The notes below the pieces were generated by a model. It saw nothing but the letters and a program-made list of their open reading frames with translations, had not been told where the DNA came from and made no database searches. Of a stretch of DNA of 55,049 nt, positions 27,065 through 35,461 are shown one piece after another (the stretch's first letter is position 1; each line of letters starts with the position of its first letter). The translations under genes and the position numbers were made by a program. The stretch is taken from the NCBI RefSeq assembly GCF_015206895.1, contig NZ_JADEXU010000042.1, positions 1 through 55,049 of the forward strand, read 5' to 3'. The stretch comes from Nostoc sp. LEGE 12450. GTDB taxonomy: Bacteria > Cyanobacteriota > Cyanobacteriia > Cyanobacteriales > Nostocaceae.

Positions 27065-27073
27065 TCCAATCTT

Positions 27074-27148
27074 GGGCGTTTGGCAGAACGGTTATGCTCC
27101 TGACTCTTAATCAGGCTGACACAGGTTCGACCCCTGTAGCGCCCACCA
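27074..27148 (+). tRNA. tRNA-Lys(CTT)
   Basis: GGGCGTT pairs with AGCGCCC followed by ACCA; the loop CTCTTAA lies in perfect stem CCTGA/TCAGG. Confidence 0.9.
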
Positions 27149-27154
27149 AAACTT

Positions 27155-27228
27155 ACCCCTGTAACCCAAGTGGAAGAGGTGCCAAACTTAAAATTTGGAA
27201 GTTGCTGGTTCAAATCCAGTCAGGGGTA
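27155..27228 (+). tRNA. tRNA-Leu(TAA), short variable loop
   Basis: ACCCCTG pairs with CAGGGGT; the loop CTTAAAA sits in perfect stem CCAAA/TTTGG. The variable loop is about five bases, which is abnormal for a bacterial tRNA-Leu. Confidence 0.85.
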
Positions 27229-27229
27229 T

Positions 27230-27307
27230 CGCGGAGATAGAGCTATGGTGCGCTCTGGGGTCTCATAAGCCTTCACATACCGGGTTCAAATCCCGGCTCC
27301 GCTACCA
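27230..27307 (+). tRNA. Initiator-like tRNA-Met(CAT)
   Basis: C1 faces T72 as a mismatch, the hallmark of bacterial initiator tRNA, then GCGGAG pairs with CTCCGC and ACCA follows. The loop CTCATAA lies in stem GGGGT/GCCTT, G-rich on the 5' side but with G-T pairs where the initiator usually has three G-C pairs. Confidence 0.8.
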
Positions 27308-27310
27308 AAT

Positions 27311-27384
27311 GCTGGTGTAGCTCAATGTGGCAGAGCAATTGCCTTGTAAGCGATGAGTTGCAGGTTCAACTCCTGTCACCAGCC
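27311..27384 (+). tRNA. tRNA-Thr(TGT)
   Basis: GCTGGTG pairs with CACCAGC; the loop CTTGTAA sits in stem ATTGC/GCGAT. A run of C residues follows the acceptor. Confidence 0.9.
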
Positions 27385-27391
27385 CCCAAAT

Positions 27392-27462
27392 GCGATTGTG
27401 GTGTAATGGCAGCATCAGAGTCTTCCAAACTCACGGTACGAGTTCGAGTCTCGTCAATCGCT
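27392..27462 (+). tRNA. tRNA-Gly(TCC)
   Basis: GCGATTG pairs with CAATCGC; the loop CTTCCAA lies in stem GAGT/ACTC; the T-arm GAGTTCGAGTCTC is canonical. Confidence 0.9.
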
Positions 27463-27467
27463 TTCTT

Positions 27468-27543
27468 AGCCCTGTAACTCAGTTGGGAGAGTGCCTCTCT
27501 TACAAAGAGGAAGTCGCGGGTTCAATCCCTGCCGGGGCTACCA
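27468..27543 (+). tRNA. tRNA-Val(TAC)
   Basis: AGCCCTG pairs with CGGGGCT followed by ACCA; the loop CTTACAA sits in perfect stem CCTCT/AGAGG. Confidence 0.92.
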
Positions 27544-27549
27544 ATTTAT

Positions 27550-27622
27550 GGGAGTGTTGCCTAATGGATAAGGCATCGATCTTCTAAATCGAGCAATGTA
27601 GGTTCGACCCCTACCACTCCTG
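27550..27622 (+). tRNA. tRNA-Arg(TCT)
   Basis: GGGAGTG pairs with CACTCCT (G-T first); the loop CTTCTAA lies in perfect stem TCGAT/ATCGA. Confidence 0.9.
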
Positions 27623-27627
27623 CTCAT

Positions 27628-27701
27628 GGGTTCGTAGCTCTAATTGGGAGAGCGCCTGTTTTGCACACAGGAGGTTGTGAGTTCAAGCCTCACCGAATCC
27701 A
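27628..27701 (+). tRNA. tRNA-Ala(TGC)
   Basis: GGGTTCG pairs with CGAATCC (one G-T pair, third position, which differs from the canonical G3-T70 location check); the loop TTTGCAC sits in stem CCTGT/ACAGG. Confidence 0.9.
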
Positions 27702-27706
27702 CTCTT

Positions 27707-27781
27707 GGTGTCTGAAGCCAAAGCGGTCGCGGCGCTGGTTTGTGGAACCAGTCATAACGGGTTCAAGTCCCGCCAGACACC
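27707..27781 (+). tRNA. tRNA-His(GTG)
   Basis: An extra G at -1 (27707) faces C73, the histidine identity feature. GTGTCTG pairs with CAGACAC; the loop TTGTGGA sits in perfect stem CTGGT/ACCAG. Confidence 0.92.
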
Positions 27782-27789
27782 CCTTATAT

Positions 27790-27872
27790 GGAAGATGCTG
27801 CTCAAGGGAGGGCAACTAGTCTTGAAAACTAGAGCAGGGTAATACCTGGGGGTTCAATTCCTCCATCTTCCG
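27790..27872 (+). tRNA. tRNA-Ser(TGA)
   Basis: GGAAGAT pairs with ATCTTCC; the loop CTTGAAA sits in stem CTAGT/ACTAG; a long variable arm (GCAGGGTAATACCTG) is present. Confidence 0.92.
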
Positions 27873-27876
27873 CCTT

Positions 27877-27948
27877 CCACCTGAAGCCGAAAAGTGAGGC
27901 GCTGTGCTGATAACACAGATTATTGAGGGGCAGTACCTCCCAGATGGA
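27877..27948 (+). tRNA. tRNA-Ile(GAT)-like, degenerate T-loop
   Basis: The loop CTGATAA lies in perfect stem CTGTG/CACAG, and CCACCTG pairs with CAGATGG except for one position. The T-arm GAGG/CCTC encloses GGCAGTA instead of the universal TTCRANY loop. It is probably a decayed or unusual tRNA. It is the last member of the array. Confidence 0.55.
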
Positions 27949-28080
27949 TTTTTCAATAAGGATTTTGAGAAGCAGTGCAAGCCATACATAGACGCGCAGT
28001 GGCTTGCCAACAAGCATCGCCACATTCAGCTTTTACTGGACTGCGTAGTTTACCGCCGTAGGCATCGCCTTTAAGTCACA

Positions 28081-28142
28081 TAGTTAAAAACTCAAATATC
28101 TAAAAATTTAACTTTTCAAGTTTTTGAATATCTGAAATTTCA
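28081..28142. repeat. AT-rich repeat downstream of the partition genes
   Basis: TTTTTGAATATCTGA, then GGTACGCAAA a few bases later, matches motifs on the other side of parA (29133-29157 inverted, 29222-29250 direct). It overlaps the stop codon of the small partner gene. It is a candidate partition site. Confidence 0.5.
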
Positions 28143-28484
28143 GGTACGCAAATTTAGCCATTGCTCTAGCAAATCTTGAACAAGTTCGCTAAACTCCCGC
28201 TTTTCGCCATTCTGACTGGACTTTAACAGTTCAATTTTGACTGCTGTGTGAGTATTTCTTTTAATGTAAGCAGTTACCTGCTCATAGTCAGGGTCAGAGC
28301 GTTTGGCTTTGGGTCGTCCCCGTTTTGGCGGTTCGGTTTGCAATTGGGCAACTGGCTTGAGTTCTACCTTTTCAGGTTGTTGAACTTCTGGCAATTGAAT
28401 TTCTGTTTCCTGGCTTTGATTTTCTGGCTCCGGTTCAGGTTCACGACCCTTTGCTGCATCCAAAATACCTTTGAATTTGCTCAC
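28140..28484 (-). CDS. Small partition partner, ParB/RHH-like
   Basis: I chose the GTG at 28484, which overlaps the parA stop (GTGA) and has GGAGGTGA just upstream; 114 residues result. The middle is Pro/Glu/Gln-rich and disordered, followed by a basic stretch PPKRGRPKAKR. The C-terminus (YEQVTAYIKRNTHTAVKIELLKSSQNGEKREFSELVQDLLEQWLNL) looks like a ribbon-helix-helix-type DNA-binding and dimerisation domain. Position and overlap with parA make it the likely centromere-binding partner. The fold is inferred from sequence pattern. Confidence 0.75.
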   Translation of the reverse strand: MSKFKGILDAAKGREPEPEPENQSQETEIQLPEVQQPEKVELKPVAQLQTEPPKRGRPKAKRSDPDYEQVTAYIKRNTHTAVKIELLKSSQNGEKREFSELVQDLLEQWLNLRT

Positions 28485-29074
28485 TTCATCACCTCCTGAC
28501 CGATGCTTTGATAATCTCGCCAAGCAATTTTGGCGCGTGGGTCAGAAATTTTGTTAACTGGTACACCAGCTAACGCGGCTTTTTGAAAGGCAACTGCATC
28601 ACGGACACTACTCTTAAATAGAGGTAATCCAGCCTCAGTTAACATTGCCCTTGCTTCTTCTCCATCTCGCCGGGGTTTAGGTGGAATGCGAGTAATAAGG
28701 ATGCGAAATTTATCAGCACCTAACGAATTGAGAGTAGTAACAGTCTGCATGAGGGCATCAAGTGATAAAGCATCCGGGGTAGTAGGAAGCACAAGTAAAT
28801 CACATCCTTCCACAAGTGCTTCTAAATCTTCCTGTTCCGGTCTTGCTTGGGTATCAATGATAATGTGCTGGTAATTCTTCGCATACTTTGCAGCTTGCCG
28901 CTCATCAATCACTTTGAAGGGCAGAGCGCCACGTTTTGACCAACCGCTAGCAGAACGGTTTGGGTCGCCGTCAATAAGAAGTGTCTCGCCAAAGGCTTGT
29001 AAGTAAGTAGCTAAATGAACTGCTGTTGTGGTTTTCCCCACCCCTCCCTTGAAGGATGCAACTGTGATAATCAT
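28481..29074 (-). CDS. parA: ParA family partition ATPase
   Basis: This 197-residue, short type Ib-like ParA has the deviant Walker A KGGVGKTT (residues 9-16) with the signature lysine, the A' box HIIIDTQA and LLVLPTTPD. It lacks the N-terminal HTH of larger ParA proteins. It uses ATP-dependent nucleoid binding to distribute plasmid copies. It is translationally coupled to the partner gene at 28140 and lies downstream of AT-rich repeats. This type is typical of cyanobacterial plasmids. Confidence 0.95.
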   Translation of the reverse strand: MIITVASFKGGVGKTTTAVHLATYLQAFGETLLIDGDPNRSASGWSKRGALPFKVIDERQAAKYAKNYQHIIIDTQARPEQEDLEALVEGCDLLVLPTTPDALSLDALMQTVTTLNSLGADKFRILITRIPPKPRRDGEEARAMLTEAGLPLFKSSVRDAVAFQKAALAGVPVNKISDPRAKIAWRDYQSIGQEVMK

Positions 29075-29079
29075 GGTGA

Positions 29080-29286
29080 TATCTCAAATATTGAGTTTTT
29101 CAAATGCTGAAAACTTGAATTGTTAAATCTCTAAGTTTTTGCGTACTCAAAAACTTAACCCTCTGCGAATGTTATTACTGTACCAGCTATGCTCAGGCTT
29201 TTAAATACTTACATTTTTAAACTTTTGAATATTTGAGTACGCAAAAATCCAAAAACCTGTAAACAGTGCATTATTCTGATTCAATT
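29080..29286. repeat. AT-rich repeat region between parA and rep
   Basis: It contains GTTTTTGCGTACTCAAAAAC (29135-29154) and TTTTGAATATTTGAGTACGC, the same elements in opposite orientation, plus several AAAACTT stretches. It probably serves as parS/operator and holds the promoter for parA. Confidence 0.55.
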
Positions 29287-32200
29287 TTAATTGGCTAGCA
29301 ATAGTTGATTTAAAGGTATTGAGCATTCTTGCTTGTCGCCCCAGCATTTACGAGCGATCGCTATTCCCCTGAAGACAGCTTTCAAAACATAGCTTCGGAA
29401 GTGGGAACCAAAACCCGTTTCCTTAATTTCAGCTTGTGTAGCGATCGCCTGCTGTGCCAATTCCTCTAAAGACAATTGCTGCTGATATTTTTGATGAAGT
29501 TGCCAGAGATGCGAACGCTGGTTTTCTGAAAGTAGCGGCCAAACTTCATTAATCTCGGCTTGGCTCACCGCAACTTCTCCCCAGTTAGAAATTTTTAGTA
29601 GTTTTTCAATTACCGCTTCTCTTGGTTGCTGATTTTCAACTGGTAACTCAACCGAGATGCCTGCTCTGGGCGTAGCCATCGCCTGATTTCCTGAGTTATG
29701 AGTGATGACCATTGACTCGACTTCTTCTGTTAGCGTCTGTGTTTTCTGCTTTGCGTACTGCTCTTGTAATGTAGTCAGCGTATTAATTTCGGTTTCTGTA
29801 ACTGCTGACAATTGGCAATTGGGAATTGTTGCAAGTGCAAGGGCCTCTAGTTTTGCTTTGGCGGCTTTTTCTCTGGCTAGGATATCGCGCTCTACCCATG
29901 CCGTGAAAACTTCCTCTCGGCGATCGCTAACGGGAACAGCGCGACCATCGACAAAAACCAGATTCCCCTCATCATCTTTTTGGAAGTCTGGCGCGGCGGC
30001 ACCGTAAATCCAGACTTGGTTGCCTCGTGTTCCCTCTCGCCGCAATCGGGGGAATTTATACCCAGTAAGAGACGCTAGTTTTTGACAGACTTGCATGGGA
30101 GTATTTAGAAGAGCAAACATATTACTCTTAGCGCCAAGAATTAAGCTCAAATCGGACTGATGAGTTTTTGCTTTCTCAAATACTGCTTGTGCTAATGGGT
30201 GATTGTTGCTCAATCCGTCCGTTTCTCGAAGCTCTTTGTACCCAATCCAGTCTAAAGCATCAATTTTTTTCCCAATAAAGCTTTTATTAGTATCAGGAAT
30301 GAAATAATCTCCACCGCCATTTTTTAAAGCGGTAGACATGACGTTTATTTCTCTATCCGGTAGAAATTCCCTACCCACGCCAAGGTAGTAATCTAGTCGA
30401 ATTATAGAATACCAGTTTTTATCATCTTTCTCTACTAATTCGGGAGTAACGGTCACGTTATAACGCCTTTCAATCTCACCTTTTCTGTGTTTTAACTGTT
30501 CGGACTCAGTTTTGCAATTCTGTTTATCTAGTTTCAAAAACTGTTCATCTGTAATGCTTTCAGATGCGGTGACGTTTTCACAGTGTCCCGCATATTCTGA
30601 TTTGCAGTTTTTGTAAATTTCTTGCTTAGTAGTTTCTACTTCTGCGGGTTCAGGTAACTCATCTGCGCCCACTTCACAGATGATATGTCCCTCAGATTTC
30701 AAATCACTAATAATTTGCGATTCATAGCTATTCATCCCATCATTGATGATTGCCCCTAACTTCGCCCAAGTATTAATGCAAATGCTCTCAAAATTGCCTT
30801 CTATCGATTCCTCAAATCCCAAATCAACGAGCTTTTTAATATTGGCTTTATTCTTGATGTACTCACCTGCTAGTAATGCCTTGACACTATTGGAGCCATT
30901 GCCTACCCTATTGATGCCTACTGGATTAAGCCAGATGTAACGAGGGACTGGAGGGCGGTAACGTGATAAATGCTGTCTGACACCATCGGTAGTTTGTACG
31001 CCTTGAAAAATCCCAAAAACATAATCAAAATGCTTTTCTTCAATTGATACCCCAGTCTCAATGGTCGAGGTAGTTAGAACGAGGTCATAGTTTTTAATTA
31101 CCTCATTTAAATCATCTGTACAGCCAAAAGCCGGATGACCAAGGGTAGTTGTACTTTTAGAATCAATTCGTAAAATTCTCAGATGTGGCAGAAGTTTTTT
31201 ATAGTACGCCTCCAAATTGCGAGAACCCCATTTAGAACTAGCCCGTTGTCCAGACAAAGCAACAAAGCACTTATCCCCATTCTCTAGTTTTTGGGTCAGG
31301 ATTTTTACTAATTGTGCTGGATTATTACCCTGTACTAAATTTACCTGCCAAGGCTCTACAAACTTAAATGTGTTTTCCACGAGAAAAGTGTCAATCTCTT
31401 GCCCGATCAGCCCTTTGATAAAGTCAATACCAATATCGTTTAAGTCAGCATCGGCTATGAAGATTTTCCCACCATAATTAACAACATTTTGTAGCAGGCG
31501 TTTGAAATTTTTGATGATGGCTACGCGATCGGTCTGACAAGTCGAACTGCTCAACAAATGCCAGATTAGCTGCATGATTTCATCCAAAATCAACCAGCAG
31601 CCTTTCCACTCATCAGGGTTAAATTTGGCTTGGCTTTTTGGATGTAAGCTATCAATTACTAACCCCATTCCGAAATGTGAGCCTTGCTCAGTCTGCTTCA
31701 CTTCGGTAATGAAAGGTAATCCCAGTTTTTTTACAAGCTGGGTTGCCAGTTGCACCCGATGGGTAATTACTAACACTCTCCTCTCACCAGCGCGAATTAT
31801 CGGGTCAGTTAGCCACTGAAGCAAGTGAGTTTTACCTGTGTTCTTTGGCGATTTCAAGCCTATTAGCTGCTTACCCAAAGGAATAGCCAACTCACCCAAG
31901 TAACGCTGATTTAAGTTCAAATCTGGGGTGTATGTGAGCCGCCTTAGTTGCTTGGTGTTCCACTCATCTAATTTCAGAGCATCGCAGTAAATAGTATCAA
32001 ATTGGTCGCGGCCGTAAGCGGCTAGTACATCATCAATTCCTTTGCCTAATGCCAAATGCCACCCCATTACTCGGACTTCACAACCACGCAAAGATAAAAG
32101 CTTGGCAGTTTTAGCGATCGCACCATTCACGCTTCTAACCGTGGTGCGCTTTACATCGGCATCGAAACAGAAATAAATTCGCCTGCCTGATTGAGCATAA

Positions 32201-33132
32201 GTGGCTAACTGTGGGATTAGGTACGGTGCGCCGTTATTTTCGCCGTATTCATCCTTTGGTTGGCGACGGCCTCCCCATACTCCGGGTATACCAATGGCGA
32301 CATAACCACAAGATAAGATTGCAGCTGCTTTTTTAGCACCCTCGCAGATGATAACGGGAATTTGGGTATTCTCTCTCACCCATCGCCAAAAATCACCAAA
32401 AGGTAAACTTTGGTAATTTTCTGGTAGTGCCACATCGTAGCGGCGGCTAATTAATTCCCAGATCCGGGCGGGAATCCGTAAGGCAAAAATTTCTGTGTCA
32501 ACTTTGGGGGGATGCTCATACTTAATTGCCTTGCTGTTACCCTCATCTATTCTTGGCGTGTTGGGCTTGAAGCATCCCCAATCGGAATCTTCACCAGTGA
32601 TAATATTTATTCCGCTACACCACCAACCACCATTAGAGAGGTGAGCATATCGCCGCATATCCCCATCGCGTAGCCGCCCATCGTTGCGGCGGCTGATTTT
32701 ATCGGAGTAGAGCAAGTAATCAAAAGCGGCATTCCCTGACAGCGATTTGAAGTTAAGTGCCGCTATCTCACTGTCAATCCCACTCTCACCCCACTCTTGC
32801 CAGTGGCTTGCTTCAAAATCTTCTCTGGCTGGCAAAGTATAAGGTGCGGATGGCTCTTTGAATCCTTGATAATTACCCAGTGCTTGAATTTCGCTATCAT
32901 GGTGATGGCTACGCCCAGAGCAGGCATCGCCTTGCGCCATGTCATTTTGGTTGTCGGCTACAACAACTTGATGGACTTTTCCATCTCTGGACTCAAGTCT
33001 TGAGACTTCATGCAAAGCCCAAGGGGTACTTCTGAGCTTACCTCGCTTGTTGAATTTTCTAAAAACCTGCCTTAGTTCTTGATTTAGTGATTTTTGGGGT
33101 GAGGCTATCTTGCCGAATCCTTTGTGATTCAT
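29287..33132 (-). CDS. CyRepA1-family plasmid replication protein
   Basis: The 1281-residue protein has a DUF3854/TOPRIM-like domain (IPVIICEGAKKAAAIL...IGIPGVWGG at 258-288 and RIYFCFDADVKR at 318-328). A helicase-like P-loop domain follows (SPKNTGKT at 428-435, Walker B WLILDEI at 513-519, later TTSTIETGVSIEEKHFDYVFG and QHLSRYRP). This primase-plus-helicase layout defines the cyanobacterial CyRepA1 replication proteins. A long C-terminal half includes a conserved YFIPDTNKSFIGKKIDALDWIGYKELR region. It would start and drive plasmid replication. A small upstream gene overlaps its ATG. Confidence 0.9.
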   Translation of the reverse strand: MNHKGFGKIASPQKSLNQELRQVFRKFNKRGKLRSTPWALHEVSRLESRDGKVHQVVVADNQNDMAQGDACSGRSHHHDSEIQALGNYQGFKEPSAPYTLPAREDFEASHWQEWGESGIDSEIAALNFKSLSGNAAFDYLLYSDKISRRNDGRLRDGDMRRYAHLSNGGWWCSGINIITGEDSDWGCFKPNTPRIDEGNSKAIKYEHPPKVDTEIFALRIPARIWELISRRYDVALPENYQSLPFGDFWRWVRENTQIPVIICEGAKKAAAILSCGYVAIGIPGVWGGRRQPKDEYGENNGAPYLIPQLATYAQSGRRIYFCFDADVKRTTVRSVNGAIAKTAKLLSLRGCEVRVMGWHLALGKGIDDVLAAYGRDQFDTIYCDALKLDEWNTKQLRRLTYTPDLNLNQRYLGELAIPLGKQLIGLKSPKNTGKTHLLQWLTDPIIRAGERRVLVITHRVQLATQLVKKLGLPFITEVKQTEQGSHFGMGLVIDSLHPKSQAKFNPDEWKGCWLILDEIMQLIWHLLSSSTCQTDRVAIIKNFKRLLQNVVNYGGKIFIADADLNDIGIDFIKGLIGQEIDTFLVENTFKFVEPWQVNLVQGNNPAQLVKILTQKLENGDKCFVALSGQRASSKWGSRNLEAYYKKLLPHLRILRIDSKSTTTLGHPAFGCTDDLNEVIKNYDLVLTTSTIETGVSIEEKHFDYVFGIFQGVQTTDGVRQHLSRYRPPVPRYIWLNPVGINRVGNGSNSVKALLAGEYIKNKANIKKLVDLGFEESIEGNFESICINTWAKLGAIINDGMNSYESQIISDLKSEGHIICEVGADELPEPAEVETTKQEIYKNCKSEYAGHCENVTASESITDEQFLKLDKQNCKTESEQLKHRKGEIERRYNVTVTPELVEKDDKNWYSIIRLDYYLGVGREFLPDREINVMSTALKNGGGDYFIPDTNKSFIGKKIDALDWIGYKELRETDGLSNNHPLAQAVFEKAKTHQSDLSLILGAKSNMFALLNTPMQVCQKLASLTGYKFPRLRREGTRGNQVWIYGAAAPDFQKDDEGNLVFVDGRAVPVSDRREEVFTAWVERDILAREKAAKAKLEALALATIPNCQLSAVTETEINTLTTLQEQYAKQKTQTLTEEVESMVITHNSGNQAMATPRAGISVELPVENQQPREAVIEKLLKISNWGEVAVSQAEINEVWPLLSENQRSHLWQLHQKYQQQLSLEELAQQAIATQAEIKETGFGSHFRSYVLKAVFRGIAIARKCWGDKQECSIPLNQLLLAN

Positions 33133-33458
33133 ACTGCCACCCCTCCAACCTTGGCTTCAATTTGGAGAAGTACGGCGGCCACCTGACCACTAAACATGCC
33201 AAGCTTTACTAATCGCTGTAAGTAAAAGGACTCCTCTAAGTTGAGGTTAGGCGATCGCAGTAAATCCGGGTCGGGGCATGGTCTTAGAGCAACGTCACAG
33301 CAACCCGCTTTTAAATATTTGGTGCTAGTTCGGCGATTGCTTATATGGTTTGATAATTCCGAAATTCGAGATTCTTGATTGTTGCGGAAAGTTTGCGTTA
33401 GAATATTAGGCTTTTCATTCGCAAACCCCTGTCTGTCAGAAGTGAGGGGTTTATTCAT
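33129..33458 (-). CDS. Small protein upstream of and coupled to rep
   Basis: The 109-residue product has no recognised domain (a Cys pair GCCDVALRPC and an Asn/Leu-rich middle). It overlaps the rep start by ATGA, so the two are translationally coupled. That arrangement suggests a regulator of rep expression or a leader peptide, which is inference. Confidence 0.6.
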   Translation of the reverse strand: MNKPLTSDRQGFANEKPNILTQTFRNNQESRISELSNHISNRRTSTKYLKAGCCDVALRPCPDPDLLRSPNLNLEESFYLQRLVKLGMFSGQVAAVLLQIEAKVGGVAV

Positions 33459-33977
33459 TGGGTTGTCCTTTGTTGGTTTGGACAGCCCCTTAACTTTTAA
33501 ATTTGCAGATTGTAGGGATTAGTCGGTAAGCTTGAAATAGTTATAAATTTAATTAGACTTGCTGGTTGCAGAGTCTGGGGGCTGAAACGTCTAGTAAACG
33601 TTTCTTTGTGCGCTGCTTTTGCTTACCGTGGTGGATTGATTGACTAATCTAATCCCTGCGATCGCACTCAAAAAGCTGAGGGCTGTGTAGCTAGCATTTT
33701 TTTTGCTAGTTATTTTGTGAACTCTAGATGAATTAAGCTAAGATTTTATATCTTTTGTGTAGTCCTCAAAAATACAAACTATTGGTAAGGGGATCGCATA
33801 CTTTGGAAATCTCTTCATATACCAGTACCGCCATTGCGTAGCTTGCCGCCTTTTGCATCGCGGAGTATCCGTAAAACTTCTTCTAAAAGTACTGTCTGAC
33901 TGGGCAAGGTTCTATTTTTGTTCGCCTCAAATCGCTCAACTCTACGATAGATTAGAGCGATCGCGGTGCTATCTGTT
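33459..33977. other. Regulatory region upstream of rep and Uma2 genes
   Basis: No gene is supported. Features seen: GAAACGT-CTAGTAA-ACGTTTC, a 7-bp hairpin at about 33577-33597; AT-rich stretches; one copy of the interspersed GCGTAGCTTGCCGCC repeat near 33836. It may contain the rep promoter and possibly the origin, since it immediately precedes the rep transcript. Confidence 0.4.
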
Positions 33978-34637
33978 TCACTCATTGTCCGCTTTTAGTC
34001 CCTGTTCAAATTCATCAACAGCCTGAATTGAATCTGAAATCGTAATGCATTGCTCTAGCAAGGAAATGTCTAATCCTGGCAGTATTTCGCTTGCTGCCCT
34101 AAGCTCATAGCCATAAGTATCAGGGTAAATGGTGGCAAGCTCAGTCTGGGAATTGTCCCGTAGGTGGTATAGCTTAAACTGGTTTCTCTCCCAGAACCAA
34201 ACCTCTGCAACTCCTAATCTTCGGTAGATTTCCAATTTATGTATGTTGCCACTGGTGAGAACTACTTCTATGGCTAAGTCCGGTACACTTTTCTCTTCAC
34301 CTATGCAGTAACATTCGTCTGGTTCGGCACCTGCTTTTTTTGCTTTGTTTCTAAAAGTAGAACTTCCCATAGGTACAAAACGAATGCGTTTGCTGTAAAA
34401 GAAACGCTCTAACAGCATTCCTAAATTCGTTTTGATTTTTTCATGCCTGATTGATGGCGACACTATCTCTAATATTCCATCTAAATAAGTAACACGGTAA
34501 TGAGAGTTGTTTTCTAGTTTGACTAGTAGCGCTTCATAGCTTTCCCAACTTACGCCACTGCTGATAAACCTTTCCTCTGGGTCTGAGGTATGACCCAATT
34601 CTGGCTCATCAATTAGTTCTTTAAGACTGCTGACCAT
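33978..34637 (-). CDS. Uma2 family (DUF820) endonuclease-like protein
   Basis: I placed the start at 34637 (MVSSLKELIDEPEL) because GGGAG lies just upstream, while the further Met at 34691 lies inside an interspersed repeat. The protein has the PD-(D/E)xK core of the Uma2 family: YLDGILEIVSPSIRHE, PDECYCIGEEKSVPDLAIEVVLTSG and YRRLGVAEVWFWE. The family is hugely expanded in cyanobacteria and its role is unclear. It is the last gene of the block 33978-35643. Confidence 0.88.
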   Translation of the reverse strand: MVSSLKELIDEPELGHTSDPEERFISSGVSWESYEALLVKLENNSHYRVTYLDGILEIVSPSIRHEKIKTNLGMLLERFFYSKRIRFVPMGSSTFRNKAKKAGAEPDECYCIGEEKSVPDLAIEVVLTSGNIHKLEIYRRLGVAEVWFWERNQFKLYHLRDNSQTELATIYPDTYGYELRAASEILPGLDISLLEQCITISDSIQAVDEFEQGLKADNE

Positions 34638-34697
34638 TGTCAATTCTCCCGTTTTATCTTTTGGCGAAACCGAATAGCTCACCGTAGGCATCGCATC

Positions 34698-35006
34698 TCA
34701 AGGTAAACGCCCAACTAACTGAACTAAGATTGCTTCTAAGCTTGCCAATGCAGCATTTGTAGTCCGTTGATGCTCCTCAAAGTTACGTTGGTGCTGTTCA
34801 AAATTACGTTGATGCTGTTCAAAATTGTGTTGTAAATTTTCTGTACTTTCCCGTAATTCCAAAACCACACCGTCCAGCACAGCACTACGAGCTAAAACAC
34901 TGGTGGCAGTTTCGATAAATGAGTCTAGTTGTTGCTGAGTATTAGCTTGCTGTCTGGCTAGATTCTCAATCAGCTGTCTTGTGTCCTCTGGCTGTGCGTG
35001 GGTCAT
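34698..35006 (-). CDS. Coiled-coil protein with NFEQHQR heptads
   Basis: This 102-residue helical protein carries four consecutive 7-residue units (NFEQHQR, NFEQHQR, NFEEHQR and a divergent first LQHNFEQHQR). Each unit is one heptad, so the repeats extend a coiled coil. It starts inside the stop of the GIY-YIG gene (ATGA overlap), implying coupled translation and probably a physical partnership. No family name. Confidence 0.7.
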   Translation of the reverse strand: MTHAQPEDTRQLIENLARQQANTQQQLDSFIETATSVLARSAVLDGVVLELRESTENLQHNFEQHQRNFEQHQRNFEEHQRTTNAALASLEAILVQLVGRLP

Positions 35007-35461
35007 GCTGATTTCTCCTGTTTATCTTTATCCTGTACTGCTTTAGCGAGTAGAGTAGCTGCAAGATTGCTAGCACTTCTATTTTCTTCTTTTGCCCATT
35101 CTTCAATTTTTTTAAGAGTGGTGTTGTCTGAGAAATAAACAGTCAATCTATCGCTGGCATCGGGATTATTTGTTCCGTTGAGCTTTGGTTTGAAATAGTT
35201 AATTAAAGCTGTTTCTATCTGTCCTAATAGTTGCGTATCGCTACACTCAAGCCATGCAATACGGGTTTTATCTCCCATTTTTGTGAACTGTTTGCGTCTA
35301 TTGTGCGCTTTCAACCTTTGAGTAAGGTTCTTAGTTTTGCCAATATAAGCAATCTCATCTTCACTAAAGACAAAGTAAATAGCTTGATAACTGGGCAATT
35401 GTAAATAATTGTCTAATGGCAGTGATGGTAATTTAAAAGGGTTGATGGTTTTTACATTCAT
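35003..35461 (-). CDS. GIY-YIG nuclease fused to a ribbon-helix-helix-like tail
   Basis: The N-terminal domain shows a GIY-YIG pattern, AIYFVFSEDEIAYIGKTKNLTQRLKAH (residues 27-53), with a downstream Glu in GQIETALINYFKPKLN as metal ligand. The second part, DRLTVYFSDNTTLKKIEEWAKEENRSASNLAATLL (103-137), has a ribbon-helix-helix pattern that would bind DNA or dimerise. The fusion suggests a site-targeted nuclease or a nicking regulator. It overlaps both neighbours by 4 bases. Confidence 0.8.
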   Translation of the reverse strand: MNVKTINPFKLPSLPLDNYLQLPSYQAIYFVFSEDEIAYIGKTKNLTQRLKAHNRRKQFTKMGDKTRIAWLECSDTQLLGQIETALINYFKPKLNGTNNPDASDRLTVYFSDNTTLKKIEEWAKEENRSASNLAATLLAKAVQDKDKQEKSA

